The notes: generated by a model not told the origin, from the letters alone. A DNA stretch of 64,000 bases from JBBIJO01 sp037445895 (GCA_037445895.1 JBBIJO010000011.1:13468-77467); one strand, 5' to 3'. Numbered from the stretch's first letter, positions 44,268 to 53,555 are shown. Numbers and translations: made by a program.

Positions 44268-45587
44268 TTAAACTTTTGAAAACACAAATTCTCCATTTTG
44301 CGAAGAAACCTTTATAGTATCGCCCGATATGAACTTTCCTTCTAAAATCATCAGCGAGAGTTTATCGACTATATGTTTTTGTATTGCACGTTTCAGCGGT
44401 CGAGCACCGAATTGAGTATCGAATCCAAGAGACGAAATCAACTCGGTTGCCGAATCATCGATTTCGAGAGTTATACCATTCTCTTCGAGTTTGCTACGAA
44501 CTCTATTTAGCTGTAGTATTGCAATTTTCCTAATTTCTTCGCTGGTAAGCGGTTTAAATACAATTATATCATCTATTCGGTTCAAAAATTCAGGACGCAA
44601 CCGCCGTTTCAATAATTCGAATATCTCATCATTCAATCGTTCCATCAACATCTCGCGATTCCCCACATTAATTGTTTCTAATTTTTCCTGTATCAATTCT
44701 GTCCCAAGATTCGACGTCATAATGATTATTGTATTCTTGAAATTTACAGTCCGACCTTTGCTATCGGTTAAACGGCCATCGTCGAGAACTTGCAAAAGTA
44801 TATTGAAAACTTCGGGATGCGCTTTTTCGATTTCGTCGAGCAAAACAACCGAGTAAGGTCGTCGCCGAACTGCTTCGGTGAGCTGTCCCCCCTCTTCGTA
44901 GCCAACATAACCCGGTGGGGCCCCAACCAATCGTGAGACCGAAAATCGCTCCATATATTCGCTCATATCAATCCGAACCATTGCGTTTTCGTCGTCGAAA
45001 AGGAATTCAGCAAGAGCCCGTGCAAGTTCTGTTTTTCCAACCCCCGTACTCCCCAGAAAGATGAAGGAGCCTATTGGACGATTTGCGTCCTGCAACCCGA
45101 CACGCGAACGTCGTATCGCATTAGCAACCGACGAAACTGCTCTTTCTTGGTCAACAAGCCGTTGATGTATACGGTCTTCCATCTGCAAAAGCTTAGAACG
45201 TTCCGTCTCTAACATCCGTTGAACTGGAATTCCAGTCCATTTCGAAACTACTTCGGCAATATCTTCGGCATCGACTTCTTCTTTAAGCATTTTACTGTCT
45301 CGCTGAAGTTCTGCAAGACGCTCGTTTGCATTGATTAATTTTTTCTCGAGTTCAAGAATTAAACCATAGCGAATTTCGGCAACACGAGCGAGATTGCCCT
45401 GCCGTTCGTATTCATCGGATTGAACTCGCAAATTCTCGATTTCAGCTTTATAGTTACGAATTTCTTGAATAAGTTGTTTTTCGCTGTCCCAGTGTTGGCG
45501 TAGTCGGTCGCGCTCTTGCTTTAATTCAGCCAATTCCTTTTCGATTTCTTCCAATCTTGCTTTTGTTGCCTGAATTGTATCGACCAT
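44268..45587 (-). CDS. Half-length ClpB: M domain plus second AAA+ domain only
   Basis: 439 residues against about 860 in ClpB. The first 115 residues match the ClpB coiled-coil M domain from within its first helix (ARLEEIEKELAELK ... ERQGNLARVAEIRYG). Then DAEDIAEVVSKWTGIPVQRML, Walker A GSTGVGKTELA (usual Pro is Ser), pore loop GAPPGYVGYEEGG, Walker B VVLLDEIEKAH, sensor TSNLGTELI and arginine finger RPEFLNRIDD, and the C-terminal small domain ending GARPLKRAIQKHI. The N domain and NBD1 are absent; no coding sequence for them precedes ATG 45587, only a 250-base gap. It could be a disaggregase variant, the 3' piece of a split gene, or a remnant. In an operon with envelope genes. Confidence 0.9.
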   Translation of the reverse strand: MVDTIQATKARLEEIEKELAELKQERDRLRQHWDSEKQLIQEIRNYKAEIENLRVQSDEYERQGNLARVAEIRYGLILELEKKLINANERLAELQRDSKMLKEEVDAEDIAEVVSKWTGIPVQRMLETERSKLLQMEDRIHQRLVDQERAVSSVANAIRRSRVGLQDANRPIGSFIFLGSTGVGKTELARALAEFLFDDENAMVRIDMSEYMERFSVSRLVGAPPGYVGYEEGGQLTEAVRRRPYSVVLLDEIEKAHPEVFNILLQVLDDGRLTDSKGRTVNFKNTIIIMTSNLGTELIQEKLETINVGNREMLMERLNDEIFELLKRRLRPEFLNRIDDIIVFKPLTSEEIRKIAILQLNRVRSKLEENGITLEIDDSATELISSLGFDTQFGARPLKRAIQKHIVDKLSLMILEGKFISGDTIKVSSQNGEFVFSKV

Positions 45588-45838
45588 ATTAAATCAAATT
45601 CACAACATTACCAAATAACGAATTTATAAATAAATTATGAAATAGTATCGTCGCCTGGTCTTTTAATCACAAATTTCTCTTGCATCCGTATTTCACTTTT
45701 CGCCTACTTCCATTTTTTCCTACTCACAAAGTAATGGAGGAGACAAATAAGTTTCGTGGGGAAAAATCTTACGAAAGGAGCCCAATTATACAAATGAGTA
45801 TATGCAATTGCAAACTATCATTATCACTATTTAGAAAC

Positions 45839-47038
45839 TCAACTACGAGTACTTATTACCTCGTTATACTTCTCGAAAATTGTTCTGAAATTTTTTTCTG
45901 CCGAATAGTAGCGTTCGATAAATTTTCTGGCTCTCGAACCGCATAGTCTTGCTCCATCGAAATTATTCATTAGTTGAATAATTACGTCGGCAAATTTTTT
46001 CGATTCATCGGCAATAAATAACCCATCGTCACTTTTAGCAGTAATGCCCTCGGCTCCTATGCTGGTCGAAACAACTGGTAACTCCATCGCCATTGCCTCC
46101 AGTATTTTCACGCGAATTCCACCACCAACAAATAATGGAGATATGCTGATATTAGCTCGGTTATAATATGACTGGACTTGTGGGACATATCCTATGATGT
46201 TGACATTGCGATAATTTTTAAGCCAAAGCGGTGGATTTTTCCCTAAAACAGTTAAAATTGCCTGTGGAGTGGACTCTAAAACAAGAGGAAAAACCTTGTC
46301 TAAAAACCATTTCAAACCGCTTACGTTATGTTTCCACGTATGAGTAGTTGCATATACAATTTCGTAAGGATTCCTTTGGATTGACTCATCTATTTGCCAA
46401 AAATTCAAATCGACGCCAAAAGGAACAACAACAATGTTGGCATTAGGCGAAAGTTCCTTTGCACGTTCATAGTCGTGTTGAGTAAGTACGAAGCTTATAT
46501 CTGACATCGAAATTGAGTTTGCTTCTGCATTTCGCAGAACATTTGTTTGCTGCTTTAAAAAAATCCAACTCGGGGTTAAAGGATTGCATTTTTCTAAATA
46601 TCTTTGCCAAATTATCCACTCGACGTTGTGTAAAAACAAACCCAATGGTTTCCGCGTAATTTCCTTTAGCCAAATACCCAACGAAGCAAGCGAAGTATGG
46701 TCAACGTGGATTAAGTCGAACTCCAGCAAAGGTAGCAGTTTTTCGAAATCCTTCCGAATTCTATTCGTGAAAAACTTTTCTGTAAAAATTGGCTTATTCA
46801 ACAAGAAATATTTGATAATTTTTGGAATAGTGTTATTAGTATTATAACGGTATGGAATGGGAGTGCAGAACTCTTGTAGATGGCTCACGTGTTCAACTTG
46901 GACGTCTTCTTTCGAAAAGGCAAACAGTGTTACATCGGCTCCATTTCGGCACAATTCACGGAGGATATTGTAAATGCCGATTCTCCCACCGCTATCGCGT
47001 GGAAACGGCAATTGTGGAACAATCTGCAAGATTTTCAT
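45839..47038 (-). CDS. GT4-type glycosyltransferase
   Basis: 399 residues with two Rossmann halves of the GT-B fold: start ILQIVPQLPFPRDSGGRIGIYNIL and C-terminal donor site YYNRANISISPLFVGGGIRVKILEAMAMELPVVST. Probably builds a surface polysaccharide on an undecaprenyl or lipid carrier at the cytoplasmic face. The ATG overlaps the stop of the GT2 gene upstream by four bases, so they act together. Donor and acceptor unknown. Confidence 0.88.
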   Translation of the reverse strand: MKILQIVPQLPFPRDSGGRIGIYNILRELCRNGADVTLFAFSKEDVQVEHVSHLQEFCTPIPYRYNTNNTIPKIIKYFLLNKPIFTEKFFTNRIRKDFEKLLPLLEFDLIHVDHTSLASLGIWLKEITRKPLGLFLHNVEWIIWQRYLEKCNPLTPSWIFLKQQTNVLRNAEANSISMSDISFVLTQHDYERAKELSPNANIVVVPFGVDLNFWQIDESIQRNPYEIVYATTHTWKHNVSGLKWFLDKVFPLVLESTPQAILTVLGKNPPLWLKNYRNVNIIGYVPQVQSYYNRANISISPLFVGGGIRVKILEAMAMELPVVSTSIGAEGITAKSDDGLFIADESKKFADVIIQLMNNFDGARLCGSRARKFIERYYSAEKNFRTIFEKYNEVISTRS

Positions 47039-47970
47039 TCCTTTCGCTTGAATTTTCGGAACATTATTGCTTTATAATCTTCGATGAAATTATACCATAC
47101 ACTACCCGATATTGTTAATATTGCTATTTTATCTTTCGGCACTACCAAACGTTCAGTCCGATAGGTATGGATTGCAGTCGAAACCATCGAGAAAAAGAAC
47201 TCTACAAGCCGCAGGAAACCGACTCCACGAAGAACCCCCTCAAGCATTTGAAATATAAAAATAGCAAACGAACGACCAACAGCACGCCAAAAAGGAAAGT
47301 ATCGCCAAGTATAGCGCATAAATTGCATAGAACTTAGTAGCCAACGCTCCTTTTGGAAACGTTCAAGATTCGATGCAAAGTGCAGGAAACGTATATTCGG
47401 AAAGTAACGAATATTAAAACCAGCAATGATTGCCCGTGCAGCAAAATCGAATTCTTCGTAGCCAAAACCATTAAATCCTCCGATTGTATCGAAAACTTTC
47501 CTTCGGATTGCCACTCCTCCACCCGAGAAACCGCAGGAAGGATAACCTTTCGATGGAACATTTACCTTGTCCACATACTTTTTATACCAATGCCATACTT
47601 CGTATCCCCGACGCACTTCAACATCTTCGGCAGCTATAATATCAATATCAGGGTATTTTTGAAAAATATCAACTACTTTTTCGAACACATCCGAACTTTC
47701 GGGAAAGGAATCGCTATCGCAACGCCATATAATATCACCGCTGGATTTATATACCCCTAAAATGATGGAACGTATGTCGAAGTTCTCGGGCAGCCACTCA
47801 TAATAAACCATTGGAAAAATATGTGGTATACTCTCCTTTGTCCCGTCGGTCGAGCCATTGTCGATTACGACAATTTCCTTGTTTGGATATGTTTGATTTA
47901 AAAAGCCTGAAATAGTTCGAATCAAATCATCTTTCCTGTTTCGGGTTACGATTACGACACTTACCTTCAT
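47035..47970 (-). CDS. GT2-type glycosyltransferase
   Basis: 311 residues with a GT-A fold: VSVVIVTRNRKDDLIRTI, DNGSTDGT, the DxD-like WRCDSDSFPE and GFSGGGVAIRRKVFD ... GYEEFDFAAR. The C-terminus has a hydrophobic stretch (FAIFIFQMLEGVLRGVGFLRLVEFFF) that may bind the membrane. ATG 47970 is taken rather than TTG 47982. Coupled by ATGA overlap to the GT4 gene. Confidence 0.88.
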   Translation of the reverse strand: MKVSVVIVTRNRKDDLIRTISGFLNQTYPNKEIVVIDNGSTDGTKESIPHIFPMVYYEWLPENFDIRSIILGVYKSSGDIIWRCDSDSFPESSDVFEKVVDIFQKYPDIDIIAAEDVEVRRGYEVWHWYKKYVDKVNVPSKGYPSCGFSGGGVAIRRKVFDTIGGFNGFGYEEFDFAARAIIAGFNIRYFPNIRFLHFASNLERFQKERWLLSSMQFMRYTWRYFPFWRAVGRSFAIFIFQMLEGVLRGVGFLRLVEFFFSMVSTAIHTYRTERLVVPKDKIAILTISGSVWYNFIEDYKAIMFRKFKRKE

Positions 47971-48007
47971 TAAACAAATCAAAAAAATTATAAATTTCGA
48001 TAATTTA

Positions 48008-48015
48008 CAAAAATA
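48008..48015 (-). promoter_or_regulatory. Candidate -7 promoter element of the glycosyltransferase pair
   Basis: TATTTTTG, 37 bases before ATG 47970, next to the 18-base string shared with the smc upstream region (48015-48032). Confidence 0.4.
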
Positions 48016-48050
48016 AAATTAACATTTTTCGATGAGGTTATAATAAAACA

Positions 48051-48566
48051 ATGGGTAAAATTCAAAATATCGTGTTTTTTGGCGATGGCGCTTGCCCTGT
48101 TGGCTCAAAATTGTATGAATTAGCGAAATCAGTTGGGCATTTATTAGCTTCTCGAGGCATCAATGTTATTACCGGGGGGTATGCTGGAATTATGGATGCT
48201 GGTCTAAAAGGAGCTTCATCTTTCGATGTGCAGCGAATTGCCGTTGTAACAAAATCTTATGGTAATAAAGTTTCGGCTTTTGCAACAAAAACAATTGAAA
48301 CCGAAAACTATATTAAGCGATTAGACAAACTAATTAAGTTAGGCGATGCTTTTGTCGTATTCGAAGGGGGAACAGGAACATTGCTTGAACTAACAGCTAT
48401 TTGGGCATTGGCAGAAAGAAATTTACTCAAAAAACCCGCTTATTGTATTGGTTCTTATTGGAAAAGAATCATCGGTCGCTTCGAAAATGAAAGCAATAGG
48501 TTCAAATCGGCACACTCTGTCTTTGTTTTTGTTGAAACACTCGAAGAGTTGAACGAATTAATTTAA
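48051..48566 (+). CDS. LOG-family (TIGR00725-type) nucleotide-binding protein
   Basis: 171 residues, Rossmann-like SLOG fold. FFGDGACPVGSKLYELAKSVG at the start, NVITGGYAGIMDAGLKGA, and VFEGGTGTLLELTAIWAL, the counterpart of the LOG motif PGGxGTxxE. Family members bind or cleave nucleotide monophosphates (cytokinin-type phosphoribohydrolases or Mo-cofactor-carrier-like). Divergent from the glycosyltransferase pair. Confidence 0.83.
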   Translation: MGKIQNIVFFGDGACPVGSKLYELAKSVGHLLASRGINVITGGYAGIMDAGLKGASSFDVQRIAVVTKSYGNKVSAFATKTIETENYIKRLDKLIKLGDAFVVFEGGTGTLLELTAIWALAERNLLKKPAYCIGSYWKRIIGRFENESNRFKSAHSVFVFVETLEELNELI

Positions 48567-49101
48567 TGGCTTTTGGATTATTATCGATGCCCATAACAAC
48601 AGGCAATAAACATAGATAAGAAACTATGTTTTTGGGGAACAACATTTTGAATTTAACCTTCTTGTAAAAAATATATCATTTTTACTTGGGCTACAAGGTC
48701 CAGCAAAAATTCTTGTATGGTCTAACCTTATCGAAAGCGAAACATCAACCAATTCAATGGGCTGGGAATATCTGCTCGCTTGTTTATCGCACACAGTTCA
48801 AGGTATGCACGGGCGAATCATACATTTGAGCGACCGACACCAACCTCAATAATATCAATACTATATATATTGTAAATTGTAAACTCAACGTTTTCAATCC
48901 GAAACACTGAAACAGCCGACCTACACATTTGAAACCATAGTGGACAAATAATACTACTGTATATGCTTCGAGTTGCCTTCGAAAAAAACAGTAGCGACAA
49001 AATGAAAAGTGGGAGCGTCCAAAAGTCGACACTATTTTTAATTTCCAGATAGACATAAATCCGGTAACTATGCACACTTGAATGGCTATATAGCTTGCTT
49101 G
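48567..49101. other. 535-base intergenic region with a possible coding remnant
   Basis: No complete gene is visible between the LOG gene and the convergent bshB1. A plus-strand frame open from 48616 to the stop at 48850-48852 (78 codons) reads GLQGPAKILVWSNLIES and CLSHTVQGMHGRIIHLS but has no start near its beginning. It may be a remnant or chance. Short minus-strand frames over 48784-49077 look like noise. Confidence 0.3.
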
Positions 49102-49848
49102 CTATAGCAATTTCGACAGGCTTGTTATCCCTATTGGTTCTACCGAAACGAATGCCTCTGCATAGCGAAAGCCAACCAATGAACCAAAATATCGAGTTCG
49201 CGATTCAAGCTCCACTAAAAACTCGGGGCGTGAAAGCCGTGTTTGTGGCTCGTTCGGACTCGATTTCCCTTCGACATATACTTGCGAAGAATAACATTTA
49301 ATTGCTTCAATTTTCGTATCCCAAACATCGGAAATATCAACAAAGATATGGGGATTACGACGAAAAGGATATGATTGCATATAACAATACATCTTTCGGA
49401 TACGCCAAGGTTCTTGGTGGATTCCGTCAAACTCTGTTTCGTAGCGTTTCAACCCACTAAGAAACATTGCCTTTCTAACGATTCGATGAAGCCCTTCGTG
49501 GTCAGGATGCTGTTCGAACGACGGACTCATCAAAACCATTTTAGGACGATATTTCCTTATTGTTTCGACTGTCTTTCGGATTGATTCTCGGTTTGGTTCA
49601 AGATTTCCATCTTCTAACCCGAGGTTCTCCCGAAATGTCGCACCAAGAATGTTCTTCGCTAATTCAGCTTCCTGTAATCGAACTTCGAAGTTGCCACGTG
49701 TTCCCATTTCCCCGCGCGTAAAATCGACAACTCCAACTTTGAAGCCTTCCTTGGCAAATTTAATCACTGTGCCACCACAAGCAATTTCCACATCGTCGGG
49801 ATGCGAACCAAGAGCAAGAAGTTCAACCTCGTATCCATTCATCGACAT
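49102..49848 (-). CDS. bshB1: Bacillithiol biosynthesis deacetylase BshB1-like (PIG-L family)
   Basis: Zinc-dependent deacetylase making GlcN-malate for bacillithiol, a thiol used by Chlorobi and Bacteroidota. LGSHPDDVEIACGGT (HPDD zinc site), DFTRGEMGTRGNFEVR (typical of the BshB1 subgroup), and HPDHEGLHRIVRKAMF. 248 residues, full length. It starts one base after the rpiB stop. bshA and bshC are not in the window. Related PIG-L deacetylases are the alternative. Confidence 0.85.
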   Translation of the reverse strand: MSMNGYEVELLALGSHPDDVEIACGGTVIKFAKEGFKVGVVDFTRGEMGTRGNFEVRLQEAELAKNILGATFRENLGLEDGNLEPNRESIRKTVETIRKYRPKMVLMSPSFEQHPDHEGLHRIVRKAMFLSGLKRYETEFDGIHQEPWRIRKMYCYMQSYPFRRNPHIFVDISDVWDTKIEAIKCYSSQVYVEGKSSPNEPQTRLSRPEFLVELESRTRYFGSLVGFRYAEAFVSVEPIGITSLSKLL

Positions 49849-49849
49849 A

Positions 49850-50290
49850 TTAGCAACCGGTTTGTGAATGAATCTTTTCTATCCGACGCTGGTGGCGCCC
49901 ACCCTCGAATTCTGCTGTCAAAAATGAACGAACAATTTCTTTAGCTTCGTCGAGCGAAACCAATCGAGCCCCAAAAGTCAATATATTTGCATTGTTGTGT
50001 TGGCGTGCAAGTTCTGCCATTTTCGAAGAAGCACAGTTTGCGGCTCGTATCCCTCGGACCTTGTTAGCAACTATACTCATTCCAATCCCCGAACCACAGA
50101 TTAGGATTCCGAAGTCGAACCTCCCGTTTGCAACGGATTCTGCGGTAGGACGAGCAAAGTCGGGATAATCGCACGATTCAAAACCATTGCAGCCGAAATC
50201 GGTAACTTCGTATCCCAAAGATTTCAAATACGCAATTATCCCAAGTTTATGTTCATATCCCGCATGGTCACAACCGATAGCAATTTTCAT
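49850..50290 (-). CDS. rpiB: Ribose 5-phosphate isomerase B
   Basis: Isomerises ribose 5-phosphate and ribulose 5-phosphate in the pentose phosphate pathway. AIGCDHAGYEHK at the N-terminus, the active-site CGSGIGMSIVANK, and ARQHNNANILTFGAR. 146 residues from ATG 50290; a TTG at 50305 would add five residues. Coupled to bshB1. Confidence 0.95.
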   Translation of the reverse strand: MKIAIGCDHAGYEHKLGIIAYLKSLGYEVTDFGCNGFESCDYPDFARPTAESVANGRFDFGILICGSGIGMSIVANKVRGIRAANCASSKMAELARQHNNANILTFGARLVSLDEAKEIVRSFLTAEFEGGRHQRRIEKIHSQTGC

Positions 50291-50305
50291 TTCCAATACT
50301 TTCAA

Positions 50306-50639
50306 ATAAATAATTTATATCGTAAATTTTTAATCTTTATTGTTAACAAAGTGTTTTTTTACTTTGAATAATGTAAGGCTACGTTACTTCTATTGTTTCA
50401 AAGAAACTTTATCGAACTCTGGATTACTATACTTAGATGAAACCAAGAATTGAGCATTCTTATTAATTCATCAATCATACGGGTTAACTTTTACAATTGC
50501 TCACACTAATGACAGAGATAAGTTAAAGATAAAATAACAAGGCACTATATTGAATAAATGATTTTTAGGACTTGGCTTGTAACTCGCTGTTATATTGAAT
50601 CTACACTTTGACAAGATATTATCGTCGATAATATTTAAA
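50306..50639. other. Intergenic region, no gene seen
   Basis: AT-rich stretch between rpiB and the terminator of the S1 gene. A small hairpin CAAAGT/ACTTTG with a T-rich loop lies near 50348. No RNA gene or coding frame I would support. Confidence 0.4.
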
Positions 50640-50672
50640 ACAAAAAGTCTTTCCCTACGAAAAGGAAAGACT
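50640..50672 (-). terminator. Intrinsic terminator after the S1 protein gene
   Basis: On the minus strand AGTCTTTCC / GGAAAGACT arms (50646-50672) are followed by TTTTTGTTTT. Confidence 0.85.
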
Positions 50673-50697
50673 CGCAGAACCGCTTTTAAACAAAAAT

Positions 50698-52212
50698 TTA
50701 TTTTTTCAAAGACTTTATAAGATTTTGCTTGTCATCGTCGGAAAGCATATCCATAATCGAAATCCCTGTGTTTAAAGGCTTCGATTCGAGATTTTTCGGT
50801 TGTTGCTGGCTTTTCTTCTGGGGAGAATTATGTTCGGATTCTTCGTGGACAACACCAAGGATGAGGGATTCATCTTCGGGCACAATATCGGCAACCTCGA
50901 CTTTAAGTTTGTCGCCAGAACGGAAAGGAATTTTATTACCTTTTAGGAGTCTTTTCATTTTGCTGCGAGGCAGAAAACCATCGAGTTCGTCGTTAATCGA
51001 AATTACACAACCTTGTGGAACAACTTGTTTGATGGTGCCTTCGAAAACCGAATGAACAGGATACTTTTCTCGCAAAGCTTGCCAAGGATTCTCCGTTAGC
51101 CGCTTCATACTCAACGAAATCATTCGTTTTTCAGCATTAAAACCTGTAACTAAAACAGTAACTTGGTCTCCCACTTTAATTAACTCGCTTGGCCGACGGA
51201 TTCGCTTTGTCCAAGAAATTTCCGATGTTCGCAACAAACCTTCAACGGAAGGTTCGAGTTCAACGAAAGCACCAAATTCAAGAATCCGTCGAACTACACC
51301 TGTATGCTGGGTTCCAACTGCGTATTTTTCGGGGGAAACATCCCACGAGGCATCGACAAATTCCTTTCGGCTTAAACCGATTCGTTTCTCTTCTTTGTTG
51401 ACTTCTACAATGACTGCTTGCAATACGTCGCCTAATTTGAAATGTTCTTTCAAATTGTCTATCCGATACGGAGCTAAATTTGATACATGGATTAGCCCTT
51501 CGGCACCTTCTAAATCTATAAATACACCGAAATTTGCTATGGAACTAATTTTACCTTCAACTGTTTGCCCCACTTTCAAACTATTCCAAAATTCGTCTTC
51601 GAGCAACTTTTTGCGGCTTACGATAACAGCCATACTACCTTCGTCGTATTCCTGCACCTCGTGGACCTTTACCATTAGTTTCTTGCCAACAACTTCGAGC
51701 AGTTCCTCGTCCGTTGGAGATTTTTTTAAGTGGTAATGTGAAGCAGGCAAAAAAAGCGGTGCTTCTTTGTAATAAACTCGCAACCCCCCACGAACTCGGC
51801 TATAAACATAGACTTCAATGGGTTGACCTTTTTCAAAAGCTTTTTTGATTTCCGCAAAAGATTGCAGCAATCGCGAGCGCTTTGTTCGGCGCTTTTGTTC
51901 TGCCGAAGGAGTTGCTTCCGTGGTTTTAGGTTCGGCTTCTTCCACTGGGGTTGTCGGTTGAACAACTTGTTCAGTATCGACGGAAACCTCTGAAACTTCC
52001 GATGTTATTTCTTGTGTCGGTTCATATTCGACAGTTGCCGCTGGCTCTGCAAGAGTTTCGCTCCCTTTGTCGAGTATTTGCTCCTTTTTGTCTTCAACTT
52101 CGGAAGTATTTTCGGCTGTTGGAGGTTCTGCTTCGTTTGAAGAAGGAACTTCTATAATTTCCGATTCGTTCTCTCTCTCCTCATTAGAGAGATTTAAATT
52201 TTCATTATCCAT
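50698..52212 (-). CDS. rpsA: Ribosomal protein S1-like RNA-binding protein
   Basis: 504 residues. An acidic, Glu/Pro/Thr-rich N-terminal region (about 1-108, disordered) is followed by four S1 domains: a degenerate first (GQPIEVYVYSRVRGGLRVYY), then GQTVEGKISSIANFGVFIDLEG, GTQHTGVVRRILEFGAFVELEP and FEGTIKQVVPQGCVISIN, and a basic tail ending LSDDDKQNLIKSLKK. S1 delivers mRNA to the 30S subunit. The count of four and the acidic extension differ from six-domain proteobacterial S1. Whether this is the true S1 or a paralogue cannot be told here. Confidence 0.75.
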   Translation of the reverse strand: MDNENLNLSNEERENESEIIEVPSSNEAEPPTAENTSEVEDKKEQILDKGSETLAEPAATVEYEPTQEITSEVSEVSVDTEQVVQPTTPVEEAEPKTTEATPSAEQKRRTKRSRLLQSFAEIKKAFEKGQPIEVYVYSRVRGGLRVYYKEAPLFLPASHYHLKKSPTDEELLEVVGKKLMVKVHEVQEYDEGSMAVIVSRKKLLEDEFWNSLKVGQTVEGKISSIANFGVFIDLEGAEGLIHVSNLAPYRIDNLKEHFKLGDVLQAVIVEVNKEEKRIGLSRKEFVDASWDVSPEKYAVGTQHTGVVRRILEFGAFVELEPSVEGLLRTSEISWTKRIRRPSELIKVGDQVTVLVTGFNAEKRMISLSMKRLTENPWQALREKYPVHSVFEGTIKQVVPQGCVISINDELDGFLPRSKMKRLLKGNKIPFRSGDKLKVEVADIVPEDESLILGVVHEESEHNSPQKKSQQQPKNLESKPLNTGISIMDMLSDDDKQNLIKSLKK

Positions 52213-52263
52213 TTGCTCACCTTTTGAAAATGCTTTCGACGATTATTATGAAAAAATAAAATG

Positions 52264-52296
52264 CAAAATTAATAATTTTTTAAATGCAAAAACAAA
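52264..52296 (-). promoter_or_regulatory. Full Bacteroidota-type promoter of the S1 gene
   Basis: On the minus strand TTTG (52293-52296), 21 bases, then TAATTTTG (52264-52271), 51 bases before the S1 start. Matches the TTTG-N19-21-TAnnTTTG pattern. Confidence 0.6.
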
Positions 52297-52445
52297 ATGT
52301 ATAAATAATGTAATATTAATGTGTTAACATTTGGAGCAACAAAAAATTTTTTATCTAACTGTAAAAAGTCCCATCTTAAATTATTTTATTAACGAAGCTA
52401 GTCGTAACACTTGCATTATTGAATAGTGTATTTTTGCGAAGCGAG

Positions 52446-53555
52446 TCAAAAACAAGAAACGATAGATTCGATTTCCTCATCTTTCAAATATGGGTGCATT
52501 GGCAAGGAAAAAATCCGCGAAGCAATGTCTTCGGAAATAGGAAAATCGCCCAAACAATAACCTAAATCATAATTCACTTTTTGTAGGTGCAATGGTTTAG
52601 GATAATAAATTGCTGTTGGAATTCCTCGTGATTTCAGCCTTTCAATAATTGTGGCTCGCTGGTGTGTATCTTTTGCAAGAACAGAATACTGTGCCCAAAC
52701 AGAAGTAGCACCATTGGGAACGAAAGGAACCTCGACTTTTCCCTTCAAGGACTGATTGTATCTTCGTGCAATTTCATTCCGTTGGAGAATTTCCTCTTCG
52801 AAAATAGTGAATTTAGCAAGCAAAATAGCCGCTTGGATTGAATCGAGTCGTCCATTTATGCCATTTCGAACATTATCGTATCGGTCTTCTCCTTGGCCAT
52901 GAACGCGAATCGAAATAAGGAGGTTGTAGAGTTCTTCATCATCGGTAAAAACAGCTCCACCATCGCCGTAGCATCCCAAAGGTTTAGCTGGGAAAAACGA
53001 TGTTGCCGAAGCATCGCCCCAAGAACAGGCTCGCTTCCCGTTGCGTTCTCCTCCAAAACTTTGGGCCGCGTCTTCTAACACTTTAAGTCCATATTCATTG
53101 GCAATTTCAACAATTCTATCGTTGTCCGCGGGCAAGCCAAACAAATCAACTGGAATTATCACTTTTGGTGTTTGTTCCTTTTTTGCAATTACCTTTTGGA
53201 TTTCTTGCTCGAGTTTATTGGCATCAATATTAAAAGTATCGGGCTCTATATCGACAAAAAACGGGGTTGCACCAACCAACCGAATAACTTCGGAAGTGGC
53301 TATAAAAGTAAAAGGAGTTGTAAAAACAGCGTCTCCTTTTCCTACACCCCAAGCCATCAAAGGCATAAGAAGGGCATCGGTCCCCGATGCACACGAAACG
53401 CAATACTTTCGTCTAACATATCGAGCAAGAGTAGTTTCGAGCTCTGTAATTTCTGGTCCCAAGATAAATTTGTTGTGCTCCAATACCAAGGAAATCTTTT
53501 CGTTAACTGAATCTCTGATTTTTTCATATTGACGTTTTAAATCAATGAATTGCAT
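52446..53555 (-). CDS. DegT/DnrJ/EryC1 aminotransferase, WbpE-like
   Basis: PLP aminotransferase, likely adding an amino group to a 3-keto UDP-sugar for surface polysaccharide. QFIDLKRQYEKIRDSVNEKI, CASGTDALLMPLMAWGVG, VDIEPDTFNIDA, DAAQSFGGERNGKRACSWGD, the PLP lysine in FFPAKPLGCYGDGG, and GINGRLDSIQAAILLAK track Pseudomonas WbpE closely as far as I can recall it. 369 residues from ATG 53555; a TTG at 53573 is possible. It overlaps nothing but starts just inside the end of the dehydrogenase reading unit. Confidence 0.87.
   Translation of the reverse strand: MQFIDLKRQYEKIRDSVNEKISLVLEHNKFILGPEITELETTLARYVRRKYCVSCASGTDALLMPLMAWGVGKGDAVFTTPFTFIATSEVIRLVGATPFFVDIEPDTFNIDANKLEQEIQKVIAKKEQTPKVIIPVDLFGLPADNDRIVEIANEYGLKVLEDAAQSFGGERNGKRACSWGDASATSFFPAKPLGCYGDGGAVFTDDEELYNLLISIRVHGQGEDRYDNVRNGINGRLDSIQAAILLAKFTIFEEEILQRNEIARRYNQSLKGKVEVPFVPNGATSVWAQYSVLAKDTHQRATIIERLKSRGIPTAIYYPKPLHLQKVNYDLGYCLGDFPISEDIASRIFSLPMHPYLKDEEIESIVSCF

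Noticed and set aside
45588..45838. Possible missing N-terminal part of ClpB upstream of the half-length gene
   Set aside because: All three minus-strand frames are broken and none shows NBD1 text.
48784..49077. Overlapping minus-strand frames of 85-97 codons
   Set aside because: Two frames cover the same bases, with no ribosome site and no protein-like pattern.
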